A stretch of DNA of 23,479 bases from JADKCL01 sp046050405. Lineage in GTDB: Bacteria; Bacteroidota; Bacteroidia; J057; JADKCL01. Within the stretch, counting starts at the first letter, position 1, and every line of letters starts with the position of its first letter. The position numbers and the translations under genes were made by a program. The DNA is taken from assembly GCA_046050405.1 (NCBI GenBank), contig JBJOPY010000010.1, forward strand, positions 1 through 23,479, given 5' to 3'. The notes under the pieces were generated by a model. That model worked only from the letters and a program-made list of their open reading frames with translations. It had not been told where the DNA came from and did no database searches. Below, in pieces: positions 1-8,296 of the stretch.

Positions 1-2
1 CA

Positions 3-335
3 GATGGGGTCAAGGTGGCTGTCCCGTCGTTGCCGCTGGTCTGGGGTGTGGACGAGGCGGAAGCTGTGACCGAGTCAGGTTCCGTGATGGTTATGGCCTC
101 GACCAGCTGGCAATTGGAACCCCGTGCCGACTTGACCTTCTATGACGCACAGGACGGCACCTTGACCCTCACGATGCAGGACACTCATGGGAAGACACTG
201 ATCCACAATGAGATACAGTCCACGAAAGGAAGCAATGCCATCCGCCTTGATCTCAGCGGCCTGGATTCCGGCATCTATTATGTCAGTCTCAGGGGCGCAA
301 ACGGAAGGCTTACCAAGAAACTGGTGAAACTCTGA
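3..335 (+). CDS. C-terminal part of a secreted protein with T9SS type A sorting domain (5' end outside window)
   Basis: The reading frame is open to the left edge, so this is the tail of a larger gene; the GTG at 15 is not a credible start. The last 70 or so residues have the form of a type IX secretion sorting domain: a strand with FYDAQDG, alternating hydrophobic residues, DTHGKTL, a conserved N-x-I-x-L-D-L-S-G-L-x-S-G-I-Y turn and a basic KKLVKL ending. In this family the domain directs export of Sec-secreted cargo across the outer membrane and is removed on arrival. The cargo domain itself is not in the window, so its function cannot be given. Family assignment is inferred from pattern alone but the GLDSGIYYV signature is very typical. 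Confidence 0.85.
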   Translation, partial: DGVKVAVPSLPLVWGVDEAEAVTESGSVMVMASTSWQLEPRADLTFYDAQDGTLTLTMQDTHGKTLIHNEIQSTKGSNAIRLDLSGLDSGIYYVSLRGANGRLTKKLVKL

Positions 336-372
336 CCACGGCGATATTATTGGATAAATTCAGAGAGGGATT

Positions 373-389
373 GCCTTCTCAGGCTTTTT
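373..389 (+). terminator. Possible short terminator after the T9SS cargo gene
   Basis: A four base pair GC-rich stem (GCCT, loop TCTC, AGGC) is followed at once by five T residues, about 40 bases after the stop codon of the sorting-domain gene. The stem is short, so this is only a plausible intrinsic terminator. Confidence 0.4.
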
Positions 390-453
390 CGTTTTCGCTT
401 CATTTTTTTGCACCTATGGGCAACCTATCGTTCCCATGTGCGTAGGTGAGTCC

Positions 454-1386
454 ATGTTTCGCTTCGCATCTGGATTCTCCTTGGTCACACTCTCTTTTCA
501 GGTTGCTGCCTTCGGGCAGATCCAGTGGCATGCCGATACCTTACCCTCTGACGCATTGATCCGCTTGTATGAATTCCAAGTGGAGGTGCCTCTTGGGCAG
601 ACCTTTGTCACCACAGGCCGATGCCAAGGCTTTACCACCACCAGGTATTCATTGCCATCGGACAAGCCGAAGCCGGTCTGTGAGGTGGATACGACGTCTG
701 ACCAGCACCTGCATGTGACATTCTCCATGGGCGACCATACTCATCAGCTGGCTCAGAGCCATGCCTCCCTGCGAGCAGGTAATGGAGGGAGCCACCGTGT
801 CGCTGGAAGCATAACGATTGATGACGCCCCCTCCAGATACGTCATGGAGCTGAAACTTGATCCAAATGCGGAAGTAGTCATGAACATGGATTTAGGCTAC
901 GGGAGTGCAAGACTGGATCTCTCCGAGGCACACATCCGGGGATTGCAAATCGTATCCGGAGCAGCCGACCTGGTCGTATTTTACAACAAGCCAAATGCCA
1001 TACCGATGAAATTCATGCACCTGAGCAGCGGAATGTCCAAGATTTTTGTTCGAAATTTAGAGAATTCCAGGGCTGAGAATATCTTCATCGAGAATGCGAT
1101 GGGCGAGACCAAGATCGTAGTAGGCAATGCCATCCAAGCAAAGAGCATGGTCACGATTGATGTCGGATCGGGAAGTTGCGCCTTGGTTGTCCACCGTGAC
1201 GCCCCCGTCAGGATTGTGGTCAACAGTACGATCTTTCCATCCTTTTCACCGCCTGAAGGATTCCTGAAGACCAGTGACAACACCTTCTGCACACACTCAT
1301 ACAAGGTGCACTCACAAGAGGCGATGACTATCGTAGTGGACTTGGGATTGGGATTAGGTAGCTTTGAAATGATTCCATTCGAATAA
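454..1386 (+). CDS. Secreted protein with toast-rack / LiaF-C-like beta domain
   Basis: A 310-residue protein of unknown function. The ATG at 454 is preferred over the ATG at 436 because it puts a normal Sec signal peptide at the N terminus (MFRFASG, a hydrophobic run, cleavage near AAFG-QIQ) and has AGGTGAG just upstream. The mature part opens with a 'VEVPLGQTFVTTG' segment. From about residue 130 it shows rhythmic beta-strand repeats (DLGYGSARLDLSEAHIRGL, VSGAADLVVFY, MHLSSGMSKIFVRNL, ENAMGETKIVVGN). Such repeats are characteristic of toast-rack/DUF4097-type or LiaF C-terminal right-handed beta folds, where each rung reads as G-x-x-x-x-x-L/V-x-L/V. I infer a periplasmic or surface protein; no catalytic motif is visible. 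It stands alone, about 130 bases before the lipoprotein gene. Confidence 0.75.
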   Translation: MFRFASGFSLVTLSFQVAAFGQIQWHADTLPSDALIRLYEFQVEVPLGQTFVTTGRCQGFTTTRYSLPSDKPKPVCEVDTTSDQHLHVTFSMGDHTHQLAQSHASLRAGNGGSHRVAGSITIDDAPSRYVMELKLDPNAEVVMNMDLGYGSARLDLSEAHIRGLQIVSGAADLVVFYNKPNAIPMKFMHLSSGMSKIFVRNLENSRAENIFIENAMGETKIVVGNAIQAKSMVTIDVGSGSCALVVHRDAPVRIVVNSTIFPSFSPPEGFLKTSDNTFCTHSYKVHSQEAMTIVVDLGLGLGSFEMIPFE

Positions 1387-1519
1387 GCACTCCTATGCGA
1401 AAATGTAATGATGGGCTAAGGGGAATCGCATACGAAACCTATTCAAGCTCACATTCGTTCAACGGTTATGCGAAAGGTCGCCCATGATTTACCATCTCCA
1501 CTGAGAATTTGAACAAGGA

Positions 1520-1969
1520 TTGAGAAAAGCACTCTTCATACCGCTGGGCTTCATAATTCTCGTTGCTTGCAGCGATGCACCTGTATTTCCAAATGAGCCG
1601 GAGATATCCTTTGTGAGCATCACACCAACGGTTGCCACTCAATTCACCGCCGATGAAATTCGAATCACGTTTCACTATCAAGATGGTGACGGAGATCTGG
1701 GCTACATCGGGGATCCTACCGACAACTTGTTCCTAGAAGACATGAGGTCCGCGTTCACAACTGATTCTGCACGTTTTGTAGCCTATTCATTTGCCAGTCT
1801 CACACCGCAGGCGCGTAAACCCTCGATACAAGGCGATTTCTCCCTCGTTCTGACGACCCCGCCCTGGGAGCCCAATGAAGAACCGCTGGAATTTCAAATC
1901 TTCATCGTAGATCGGGCGGGCAATCGAAGCAATATCATTCGAACTACGCCGATTATTGTACGTCAATAG
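1520..1969 (+). CDS. Small lipoprotein with DGDGDLG motif
   Basis: A 149-residue hypothetical lipoprotein. The only usable start is TTG at 1520: the frame has a stop at 1502 and no ATG or GTG between. AAGGA lies directly against the TTG, so initiation may be weak. The N terminus is a lipoprotein signal (RKALFIPLGFIILVAC) with lipobox LVAC and the acylated cysteine at residue 17. The mature protein has an Ig-like beta pattern with 'ITFHYQDGDGDLG' around residues 48-60 and 'IFIVDRAGNRSN' near the end. This layout is common in uncharacterised Bacteroidota lipoproteins. The DGDGD stretch might bind calcium, but that is inference. It precedes the DUF2007 gene by two bases, so the two are probably co-transcribed with recG. 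Confidence 0.75.
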   Translation: MRKALFIPLGFIILVACSDAPVFPNEPEISFVSITPTVATQFTADEIRITFHYQDGDGDLGYIGDPTDNLFLEDMRSAFTTDSARFVAYSFASLTPQARKPSIQGDFSLVLTTPPWEPNEEPLEFQIFIVDRAGNRSNIIRTTPIIVRQ

Positions 1970-1971
1970 CC

Positions 1972-2304
1972 ATGGCAAGCACGGTCAGCGTCGAATATTA
2001 CCCGATAGCAAGCGCGTGCAGCCAGGTAGAAGCGATTCGGATCCAGATGCTGCTCGATCGCTCCGGGCTAGAATATCGAATGCACAGAAACAACCTTTAT
2101 TCGATATATGGCGACATCGCAGTCTCCTTTGCAGGGCCGATTCAATTCTTGATTCCCAGAGCCCATAAGGAGCATGCAGAGGCACTGTTATTGGAGCTGT
2201 TCTCTGTGGATGCAGAAAACCTGCCTCACCAGTGCCCTGCCTGTGAGGCTACAGTCCTGAAAGGTGTCTGCGACTGCCCCAATTGCGGCCTCTTTCTGGG
2301 TTGA
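1972..2304 (+). CDS. DUF2007-domain protein with C-terminal zinc ribbon
   Basis: A 110-residue cytoplasmic protein. Residues 6-70 match the DUF2007 pattern: an opening in which the chain samples 'SQVEAIRIQMLLDRSGLEYRM', a small-residue turn, then 'IQFLIPRAHKEHAEALLLEL'. The C terminus carries cysteines 88, 91, 100, 102 and 105 as CPAC and CDCPNCG, a zinc-ribbon arrangement with one extra cysteine. DUF2007 is sometimes called a putative signal-transducing domain, with no proven reaction. The ATG comes two bases after the preceding stop and the gene ends 18 bases before recG, so it sits inside a short operon. Its link with recG is positional only. Confidence 0.8.
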   Translation: MASTVSVEYYPIASACSQVEAIRIQMLLDRSGLEYRMHRNNLYSIYGDIAVSFAGPIQFLIPRAHKEHAEALLLELFSVDAENLPHQCPACEATVLKGVCDCPNCGLFLG

Positions 2305-2322
2305 TTCCTTAGATTTGCCCTG

Positions 2323-4431
2323 ATGGCGGTTTTCAATTTCTGGAAACAGGAGATCACTTATCTGAAAAAGGTAGGCCCAAAGCGTGCAGAGTTGCTGAAA
2401 AGTGAAGCCGGCATTGTGACATTTGGCGACTTGCTGACCTATTTCCCGCGCAAGTATGTCGACCGTTCACAGGTGCTTCGCATCCGGGACATTCGCTCGG
2501 AGATGTCCCAAGTGACTCTTCTGGGCAGAATCACGGACATGGAGGAAGTCAAAACTCGGAAAGGAAGCCGTCTCAATGCCACTTTTGCCGACAAATCGGG
2601 TGAAATCGAACTGGTTTGGTTTAAGAGTGTGAAGTTCATTCAGGAGACGCTGAAGATCGGTGAAGAAATCATCGTTTTTGGAAACCCTAGGATTTTCGGA
2701 AAGGATATTCAGATCGCCCATCCAGAGATCGAAAAGGGCAAGAGCCCTGAAGATCTAGCCAATAGCCTGAGGATTATTCCACTCTATGCCTCCACAGAGA
2801 AGCTCAAGAACGCGGGACTAGACTCCAAGGGGTTTCGTGGAATCGTCAGCAGCATGATGGAAATGGGCAAGGACGAAATCTTCGAGAACCTCTCCCCTGC
2901 CATCACGCAAAAATACAAGCTGCTCCCTCGCAAGCAGGCTCTCATACAGATCCATTCCCCAGACGATTTTATGACCCTTCGAAATGCTCAGGATCGCTTG
3001 AAGTTCGAGGAATTTTTCTTTTTCCAGCTCATCATGGCGCATCGAAAGCTGGTGGAAATGCCGCTTCGGCCAAGCCATCCCTTTCCGGTGGTCGGAAAAT
3101 ACTTCCATGAATTCTACGAGCGGCACATTCCCTTTGAACTCACGAATGCACAGAAGCGGGTGCTTCGGGAGATCCGCTCAGATCTCAGGATGCCGATCCA
3201 GATGAACCGGCTGGTACAGGGCGATGTCGGTTCGGGGAAGACGATGGTGGCCTTCATGTCGATCCTCCTGGCACTTGACAATGGCTACCAAGCGGCGCTG
3301 ATGGCTCCGACCGAGATTCTGGCTGAGCAACACTTCAGCAAGATCATGGGCTATTGTCAACCCTTGGGGCTGAAGGTAGCGATGCTTACGGGGAGCGTAA
3401 AAGGATCTGCTCGCATGCAGTTGCTGGTAGAACTGCGCGAAGGGCAGATCGACATTCTGGTGGGTACACATGCCCTCATCGAAGACCATGTCAAGTTCAA
3501 GCGTCTCGGCCTAGTCATCGTTGACGAACAGCATAAGTTTGGCGTGATGCAGCGAGCCAGACTATGGGGCAAAGCAGATCTCAGCCCGCACAACATGGTA
3601 ATGACCGCCACACCGATCCCGCGCACCCTGGCACTCACTTTGTTTGGGGACATCGATGTGAGTCAGATTGACGAATTGCCTCCAGGACGCAAGCCTGTAC
3701 TGACTGCGGTACGCACCGAGGCGCAGCGCCTTCAAGTGTTTGGCTTCATGCAGAAGGAGATAGAGGCAGGGCGTCAGGTCTATGTCGTTTATCCGCTGGT
3801 GGAGGAGAACGAAAAGCTGGATTTCATAGCGGTCACGGAAGGTTATGAAGCGATGAAGAGACGCTTCCCCGAATTGCAAATTGGCATTGTACATGGGCGC
3901 ATGAAGCCGGAGGCAAAGGATCTCGAGATGCAGCGGTTCAAGCGTGGAGAGACCAAGATCCTGGTTGCTACGACAGTGATCGAGGTCGGCGTGGACGTGC
4001 CCAACGCTTCCGTGATGATCGTAGAGAATAGCAACCGCTTCGGCCTTTCGCAGCTGCATCAGTTGCGTGGAAGAGTAGGGAGGGGAGCCGATCAGAGCTA
4101 TTGCATCCTCATGACGGGCGAGAAGACCAGTGAAGACGCCAAGAAGCGCCTACGCGCCATGGTGGACACGCATGATGGCTTCAAGATCGCAGAAATCGAT
4201 CTCAAGCTTCGTGGACACGGCGACTTCCTCGGTACCCGCCAAAGTGGAAGCATCCCTGAGCTTCGCCTGGCCAATTTCTTTGATGATGGGGCCATCTTCG
4301 AGATCGGGCGAGAGGCAGCCTTCGATCTCATCAGGGACGACTCTTCGCTTTCCAAACAAGAAAATCAAGGGATCCGAAACTATCTCGAGCAGTATCAGAA
4401 GAAGTATGGCTTCCTGAAGGACATTGTCTGA
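2323..4431 (+). CDS. recG: ATP-dependent DNA helicase RecG
   Basis: A 702-residue superfamily 2 helicase that remodels stalled replication forks and branched recombination intermediates. The N-terminal wedge/OB domain covers about residues 1-190 ('YLKKVGPKRAELLKSEAG', 'RKYVDRS'). The motor follows, with Walker A GDVGSGKT at 300-307, motif II DEQH at 401-404, MTATPIPRT from 427, and motif VI QLRGRVGRG from 580. The C terminus has the expected 'LRGHGDFLGTRQSG' element. Length and motif order are normal for the family, and nothing is missing. It is the last gene of a + strand run and faces ribF across a 339-base convergent gap. Confidence 0.97.
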   Translation: MAVFNFWKQEITYLKKVGPKRAELLKSEAGIVTFGDLLTYFPRKYVDRSQVLRIRDIRSEMSQVTLLGRITDMEEVKTRKGSRLNATFADKSGEIELVWFKSVKFIQETLKIGEEIIVFGNPRIFGKDIQIAHPEIEKGKSPEDLANSLRIIPLYASTEKLKNAGLDSKGFRGIVSSMMEMGKDEIFENLSPAITQKYKLLPRKQALIQIHSPDDFMTLRNAQDRLKFEEFFFFQLIMAHRKLVEMPLRPSHPFPVVGKYFHEFYERHIPFELTNAQKRVLREIRSDLRMPIQMNRLVQGDVGSGKTMVAFMSILLALDNGYQAALMAPTEILAEQHFSKIMGYCQPLGLKVAMLTGSVKGSARMQLLVELREGQIDILVGTHALIEDHVKFKRLGLVIVDEQHKFGVMQRARLWGKADLSPHNMVMTATPIPRTLALTLFGDIDVSQIDELPPGRKPVLTAVRTEAQRLQVFGFMQKEIEAGRQVYVVYPLVEENEKLDFIAVTEGYEAMKRRFPELQIGIVHGRMKPEAKDLEMQRFKRGETKILVATTVIEVGVDVPNASVMIVENSNRFGLSQLHQLRGRVGRGADQSYCILMTGEKTSEDAKKRLRAMVDTHDGFKIAEIDLKLRGHGDFLGTRQSGSIPELRLANFFDDGAIFEIGREAAFDLIRDDSSLSKQENQGIRNYLEQYQKKYGFLKDIV

Positions 4432-4770
4432 TCGAGTGCTTAATTGGAATGCACTTGCATTCAGGAGCGGCTCCCTGCTGGATGGCTCCAGTAGATGTTA
4501 GGCAAATCTGGGCCAGTATCGGAAGATAAGTGGTTCTGTATGTGCATCATCCACGGAAAGAGGTGGCGGACAAGGCCATCAGCTGACGAATACGGATCAC
4601 TACAGGGTGCCTTCAGCCATCGAAGTACCCTCTCAGGAAGCGGAGGGAGCTTCCTCTCCAAACTGTCACGCCGAATAGGCGGGCCTATGGTAGCACCCCT
4701 GGGAGGAGTCCCATGCACTTGATTCGACAAATTGGTTACTTTAGTTTTGGATGTTCCAGATAAGGAAGGC
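4432..4770. other. Convergent intergenic region between recG and ribF
   Basis: No credible gene is seen; short open frames here lack family features and overlap each other on both strands. The region holds three small perfect inverted repeats: a 7-base arm pair GAATGCA/TGCATTC at 4447-4462, GGAGC/GCTCC at 4464-4474, and AGGAAGC/GCTTCCT at 4635-4655 with a 7-base loop. None has an adjoining T tract, so they are not standard terminators, though they may still stop or stabilise the two converging transcripts. Confidence 0.5.
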
Positions 4771-5712
4771 TTACGCATTCAGCTTTCTAAAGAGGGACAA
4801 TGATACTTCTCGATCATGCTGCAACGCCCGGCTCAATTCTTCCAGGCTTGCAAATTTCGCATCGGGCCTGATCCACTGTAGAAACTCTACCCGCACGGCT
4901 CCGCCATAAATGTTCTGGTCAAAATCGAAGAGGTGGATTTCGATGCCCAAGGGGAAATGATTCCCTACGGTCGGCTTCCTACCGATGTTCAGCATGCCTG
5001 GGTGAGCCTGCCCATTTACCCAAAGCCGGGCAAGATACACGCCTTCGGCGGGGATCAGCTTATACGGATCGTCCGGGAGGATGTTGGCCGTGGGGAACCC
5101 AATTGTTCGTCCAAGTTTCTGTCCTTCGACCACCTTCCCGCTGAGGCTGTAATCATATCCGAGGAATTTGCGGGATGTTTCCAAGTCACCCAGCAGGATG
5201 GCATTCCTAGCTTTGGTGCTGCTCACATTGGCGTTGTCAATCTGCTTCACCGGGATTTCCTCCACTTCGTAACCATATTGCCTGGCACCCAGTTCCAGCT
5301 CCTTCATACCCCCTCCCCTGTTCTTGCCGAAATGGTGGTCGTAGCCGACCACGATTCGCTTCATCCCCACCACTTTCACGAGAACCTCCGAGATGAATTC
5401 AGAGGAATTTTGTTGGGAAAATTCCATCGTGAAAGGGATCAGCAGCAGTTTGTCGATCCCGAAAGCCTCAAGTGCGGTGATACGTTCTTCTATCGATTGC
5501 AACATTCTCAGGCTGTTGTCTTCCGGGTGGAGTACGAGTCTCGGATGTGGATGAAATGAGATAACGACGCTTTCTCCTCCGATCTCGCGGGCGGCGTGGA
5601 TCAGTCGCCAGAGTATCTTCTTGTGTCCCAGGTGTACGCCGTCGAAAGTCCCGATCGTGGCAACGGACTGAGTCCCCTTATCAAAACTGTCCAAGCTTCG
5701 GAAAACTTTCAT
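4771..5712 (-). CDS. ribF: Bifunctional riboflavin kinase / FAD synthetase RibF
   Basis: A 313-residue cytosolic enzyme that phosphorylates riboflavin to FMN and adenylylates FMN to FAD. The N-terminal FAD synthetase domain shows the nucleotidyltransferase motif GTFDGVHLGH at about 21-30 and 'VSSTKARNAILLGD' near 165-180. The C-terminal flavokinase domain has 'GRTIGFPTANI' near 203-213, 'PAEGVYLARLWVNG', and a late 'VEFLQWIRPDAKFASLEEL'. The length is normal for bacterial RibF. It is the last gene of the ftsX, DUF3098, truB, ribF block and starts 81 bases after truB. Pairing of ribF with truB is common in bacteria. Confidence 0.95.
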   Translation of the reverse strand: MKVFRSLDSFDKGTQSVATIGTFDGVHLGHKKILWRLIHAAREIGGESVVISFHPHPRLVLHPEDNSLRMLQSIEERITALEAFGIDKLLLIPFTMEFSQQNSSEFISEVLVKVVGMKRIVVGYDHHFGKNRGGGMKELELGARQYGYEVEEIPVKQIDNANVSSTKARNAILLGDLETSRKFLGYDYSLSGKVVEGQKLGRTIGFPTANILPDDPYKLIPAEGVYLARLWVNGQAHPGMLNIGRKPTVGNHFPLGIEIHLFDFDQNIYGGAVRVEFLQWIRPDAKFASLEELSRALQHDREVSLSLFRKLNA

Positions 5713-5793
5713 CCAGACAAAATTATCACGAATTGCCGATAAGCAAGCCCATTTGGAAGTCCAGGCGCACTGAGTTAGTCCCGGTCCGGAAGT

Positions 5794-6483
5794 TCATTTG
5801 CCTGATTCAATGTTCTGGGTAGCGGCCATCGTCTCCCTGAGTCCCTCGATGGAAAGGGCATCCTCCACACGGTACTCGCCGATCCGCATGCGGCGCAATT
5901 CGAGGATATAAGCTCCCACCCCGAGTACCTGACCGAGGTCATGCACCAGGGAACGGATGTATGTGCCCTTACTACAGCGAATCCGGGCTCTAGCCCAGTC
6001 TGGCGCCCTGAATTCCAGTAGGTCATAGGAAAATACCGTGATCGTGCGGGGCTTGATGTCGACTATATTTCCTGACCTAGCTGATTCATAGGCCCGCTTT
6101 CCACCCACTTTCACTGCGGAAAACTGCGGGGGGGACTGACTGATGGCTCCCTTGAACCTTTCAATAGCCTGATCAACCATTTCAATTGTCAGGTGGGAAC
6201 AATCCTGCGGATTTTCAGGAGGAAACTCGGCGTCGTAGCTCGGCGTGGTCGCCCCTAGACGGAATTCCACCAAATACTCTTTTTCCTGCGCCTGAATCTT
6301 GTCGATGGTCTTTGTCAACCTTCCCGTGCAGAGGACGAGGAGTCCCGTTGCCAGCGGATCAAGCGTTCCGGCATGGCCGACCTTTTTTGACTTGATCAGT
6401 GAGCGCACCTTTCTCACCACGTCAAATGAACTCCAGCCCTTGGGTTTGTCGATGAGCAATACCTCGCCAGCTTGAAAATCCAT
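5794..6483 (-). CDS. truB: tRNA pseudouridine(55) synthase TruB
   Basis: A 229-residue enzyme that converts U55 in the T-loop of tRNAs to pseudouridine. The frame also allows a GTG at 6492, but the ATG at 6483 gives the usual start MDFQAGEVLLIDKPKGWSSFD. The catalytic motif GHAGTLDPLATGLL follows at 36-49, with catalytic Asp42. 'KEYLVEFRLGATTPSYDAE', 'SAVKVGGKRAYESAR' and 'CSKGTYIRSLVHDLG' complete the TruB signature. There is no C-terminal PUA extension, which fits the short form seen in Bacteroidota. It is transcribed with ribF downstream and ftsX/DUF3098 upstream. Confidence 0.95.
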   Translation of the reverse strand: MDFQAGEVLLIDKPKGWSSFDVVRKVRSLIKSKKVGHAGTLDPLATGLLVLCTGRLTKTIDKIQAQEKEYLVEFRLGATTPSYDAEFPPENPQDCSHLTIEMVDQAIERFKGAISQSPPQFSAVKVGGKRAYESARSGNIVDIKPRTITVFSYDLLEFRAPDWARARIRCSKGTYIRSLVHDLGQVLGVGAYILELRRMRIGEYRVEDALSIEGLRETMAATQNIESGK

Positions 6484-6549
6484 GTGAAGCACTTGGTAGA
6501 TAGCAGCGCGATGTAGATCAGCGCCTACAGTGAATCGCTCTCCGCCAAA

Positions 6550-6807
6550 TCAATTGTACGAGGCCTTGGAAAACTTGGAGTCGTTAGCGGCCGTGGTTGG
6601 GCTGCCACCTTTTTTGGAGCGAGCGAGGATGCCCCATGCGATGACGACATGGCCGGCGATGATCAGCGGCGGAGAGACGTACAGTGCAAGCGAAAACTCC
6701 CTGGCGTCAATGAAATTCTCTGTACTCATGAGAACGTAGCCCAGAATGATCAGAAATAGCCCGCCGATAATAATATAAATGTTGAGGTTCTTAAGTGGAT
6801 TCTGCAT
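6550..6807 (-). CDS. DUF3098 small membrane protein
   Basis: An 85-residue inner-membrane protein with two transmembrane segments, about residues 8-27 (NIYIIIGGLFLIILGYVLMS) and 43-63 (YVSPPLIIAGHVVIAWGIL), joined by a short loop. The pattern 'GGLFLIILGYVLMS...APLIIAGHVVIAWGI'-like matches DUF3098, a family of unknown function found in Bacteroidota almost always directly after ftsX, as here, with a 13-base gap. A tight link to FtsX suggests a role in cell division or envelope maintenance, but this is inference. The soluble tail is rich in Lys, Ser and Thr. Confidence 0.88.
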   Translation of the reverse strand: MQNPLKNLNIYIIIGGLFLIILGYVLMSTENFIDAREFSLALYVSPPLIIAGHVVIAWGILARSKKGGSPTTAANDSKFSKASYN

Positions 6808-6820
6808 TTCAATTATTGAT

Positions 6821-7732
6821 TTACATGAGCTGGTCTAGATCTTTGTGAAGGAAGCGGCTTACCGCCCATGTACTACTCAACCAGCCCAAAAACGTTCCAA
6901 ATGTAATGATTCCTGCGGACAATAGCATGAATTCCCGACGCATCAGCAAATCTTGTGTCGAAAATCCGTCCATCTCGAAGCCACCTAGCCCGAGATCCAA
7001 AAACGAAAGCGCAACGACCAAGCCGATAAGCAAGAGGTCTGCAAGCAGGGCTCCGAGCATCCCCTGCAATATCCCCATCCGCACAAACGGCCACCGGATG
7101 AAGGACGATGTGGCTCCGATCAACTGCATGGTTCTGATCATCAACCTCTTCCCAAATATGGCCAATCGAATCGTATTGTTCACGATGTAAAATGCAATCA
7201 AAGTGACAATGATTCCGATCACCACTCCAAACTTGAGGAAACCATAGGTATTGGTGCGCAACTGCTCGATTTCCGCCATAGGAAATGTAACATCTTGAAC
7301 GGTTAGAAACGTCTGTTCTTCCAGAAGCTGCTGCATCTTGGCCACACTGTCCGTTTGAATCCATTCGTGCTTGAGTTTCAGGTTGTAGCTAGCTGGAAAG
7401 GGATTGAGGCCATCCATGATTTCCATAAACTCTGTGCCGTTTTCCTTTTCCCAAATCTTACTTGCATCTGCCTTGGAAATGAAGCGGATCTCCTTGATGA
7501 AAGGCTGCGCCTTCAAAAAGGACTCGAATGCAATCCGCTTTTCCTCCGCCACATGGTCGGGAAGCTCGACGAATACCTCGAAATTCTCTTGGGAATAGGT
7601 GAACAACAAATGGCTGTAGATCGCTCCGACAGCAAAAATGTTCAGGAAGAACAATACCAATGCGATCGTGATCAATGATCCCCAGAAGGTGCTCCGGGTC
7701 TTTGATCTTAGGAAATTCTTTGTTCGTGCCAT
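6821..7732 (-). CDS. ftsX: Cell division permease-like protein FtsX
   Basis: A 303-residue inner-membrane protein that works with the ATPase FtsE to activate cell-wall hydrolases at the septum. Visible order: a basic cytoplasmic N terminus (MARTKNFLRSKTRST), TM1 at about 19-42, an extracytoplasmic domain of about 120 residues ('IKEIRFISKADASKIWEKENG', 'NPFPASYNLKL'), then three C-terminal TM segments. 'LMIRTMQLIGATSSFIRWPFVRMGILQGMLGALL' is the classic FtsX stretch after TM2. ftsE is not in the window, as is usual in Bacteroidota, where it is often elsewhere. It heads the - strand block with DUF3098, truB and ribF. Confidence 0.93.
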   Translation of the reverse strand: MARTKNFLRSKTRSTFWGSLITIALVLFFLNIFAVGAIYSHLLFTYSQENFEVFVELPDHVAEEKRIAFESFLKAQPFIKEIRFISKADASKIWEKENGTEFMEIMDGLNPFPASYNLKLKHEWIQTDSVAKMQQLLEEQTFLTVQDVTFPMAEIEQLRTNTYGFLKFGVVIGIIVTLIAFYIVNNTIRLAIFGKRLMIRTMQLIGATSSFIRWPFVRMGILQGMLGALLADLLLIGLVVALSFLDLGLGGFEMDGFSTQDLLMRREFMLLSAGIITFGTFLGWLSSTWAVSRFLHKDLDQLM

Positions 7733-7843
7733 GAGATCAATGCTACATCAGCTATGCGAATCCCACATGGCCGGAGCTGGCAGCTGAGATGCCATCGGCC
7801 AAAGTAAAGCAACTTGTTCGAACATTCGTCCATACTCTGAGGA

Positions 7844-8245
7844 TCAGTCGTATATTCTGAACAGCACGGGCAGCATGACCTGCTGGCGGACTGGCTTTCC
7901 GTTTTGTATGGCGGGTGCAAATTTGGTTTCCCGGATCAGTCTCTCGGCTTCGGCCTTGGTCCCTCCACCGAGGTCCCGCATCGCCTTGACCCCGCTGGTG
8001 GTGCTGTCAGGCTCCACGTAAAAGGAAACCATGATGTCGCCTGTGATGCGCTGTTCGTGCATTTCTGGCAGGTACCGCATCCGTTCGCCAAGGCTTTTAT
8101 ACAACGCAGCGTTTCCGCCGGGATATTCCGCATCCCGCGTCGTCTTGACCACGAAATTCACTGGTGATCCATCTTGGATCTCAGTCTGAGAGAATGCCGA
8201 CAGGACGAAAGCGGAAAAAAACAACAATGGAGCCAGTGTTCGCAT
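7844..8245 (-). CDS. Periplasmic TonB C-terminal-domain protein
   Basis: A 133-residue protein with a cleavable-looking signal peptide (MRTLAPLLFFSAFVLSAFSQ) followed directly by one TonB C-terminal domain. Family marks are 'AEYPGGNAALYKSLGERMRYLPEM', 'ITGDIMVSFYVEPDSTTSGVKAMRDLGGGTKAEAERLI' and 'FAPAIQNGKPVRQQVMLPVLFRI'. Classical TonB energises outer-membrane receptors and needs an inner-membrane anchor and a proline-rich spacer. Both are absent here, so this is probably a soluble relative, and energy transduction should not be assumed. It stands between the TPR gene and ftsX with gaps of about 110-140 bases on each side, so it is likely its own unit. Confidence 0.85.
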   Translation of the reverse strand: MRTLAPLLFFSAFVLSAFSQTEIQDGSPVNFVVKTTRDAEYPGGNAALYKSLGERMRYLPEMHEQRITGDIMVSFYVEPDSTTSGVKAMRDLGGGTKAEAERLIRETKFAPAIQNGKPVRQQVMLPVLFRIYD

Positions 8246-8296
8246 ATTTTCTTGAAATATAAGAAGTCAAACAACGGCAAATTAAAGCAATTATCC

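Noticed and set aside
4933..5559. 208-codon + strand open frame within ribF
   Set aside because: Antisense to ribF, whose motifs are complete; the predicted product resembles no family.
6484..6492. GTG at 6492 as the truB start
   Set aside because: TruB homology begins at MDFQAGEVLLID; the three extra residues add nothing and the ATG at 6483 is the better codon.
7815..7824. TGTTCGAACA palindrome upstream of ftsX as an SOS (LexA) box
   Set aside because: A 10-base palindrome of this kind can occur by chance, it lacks the spacing of known LexA sites, and no SOS gene follows.
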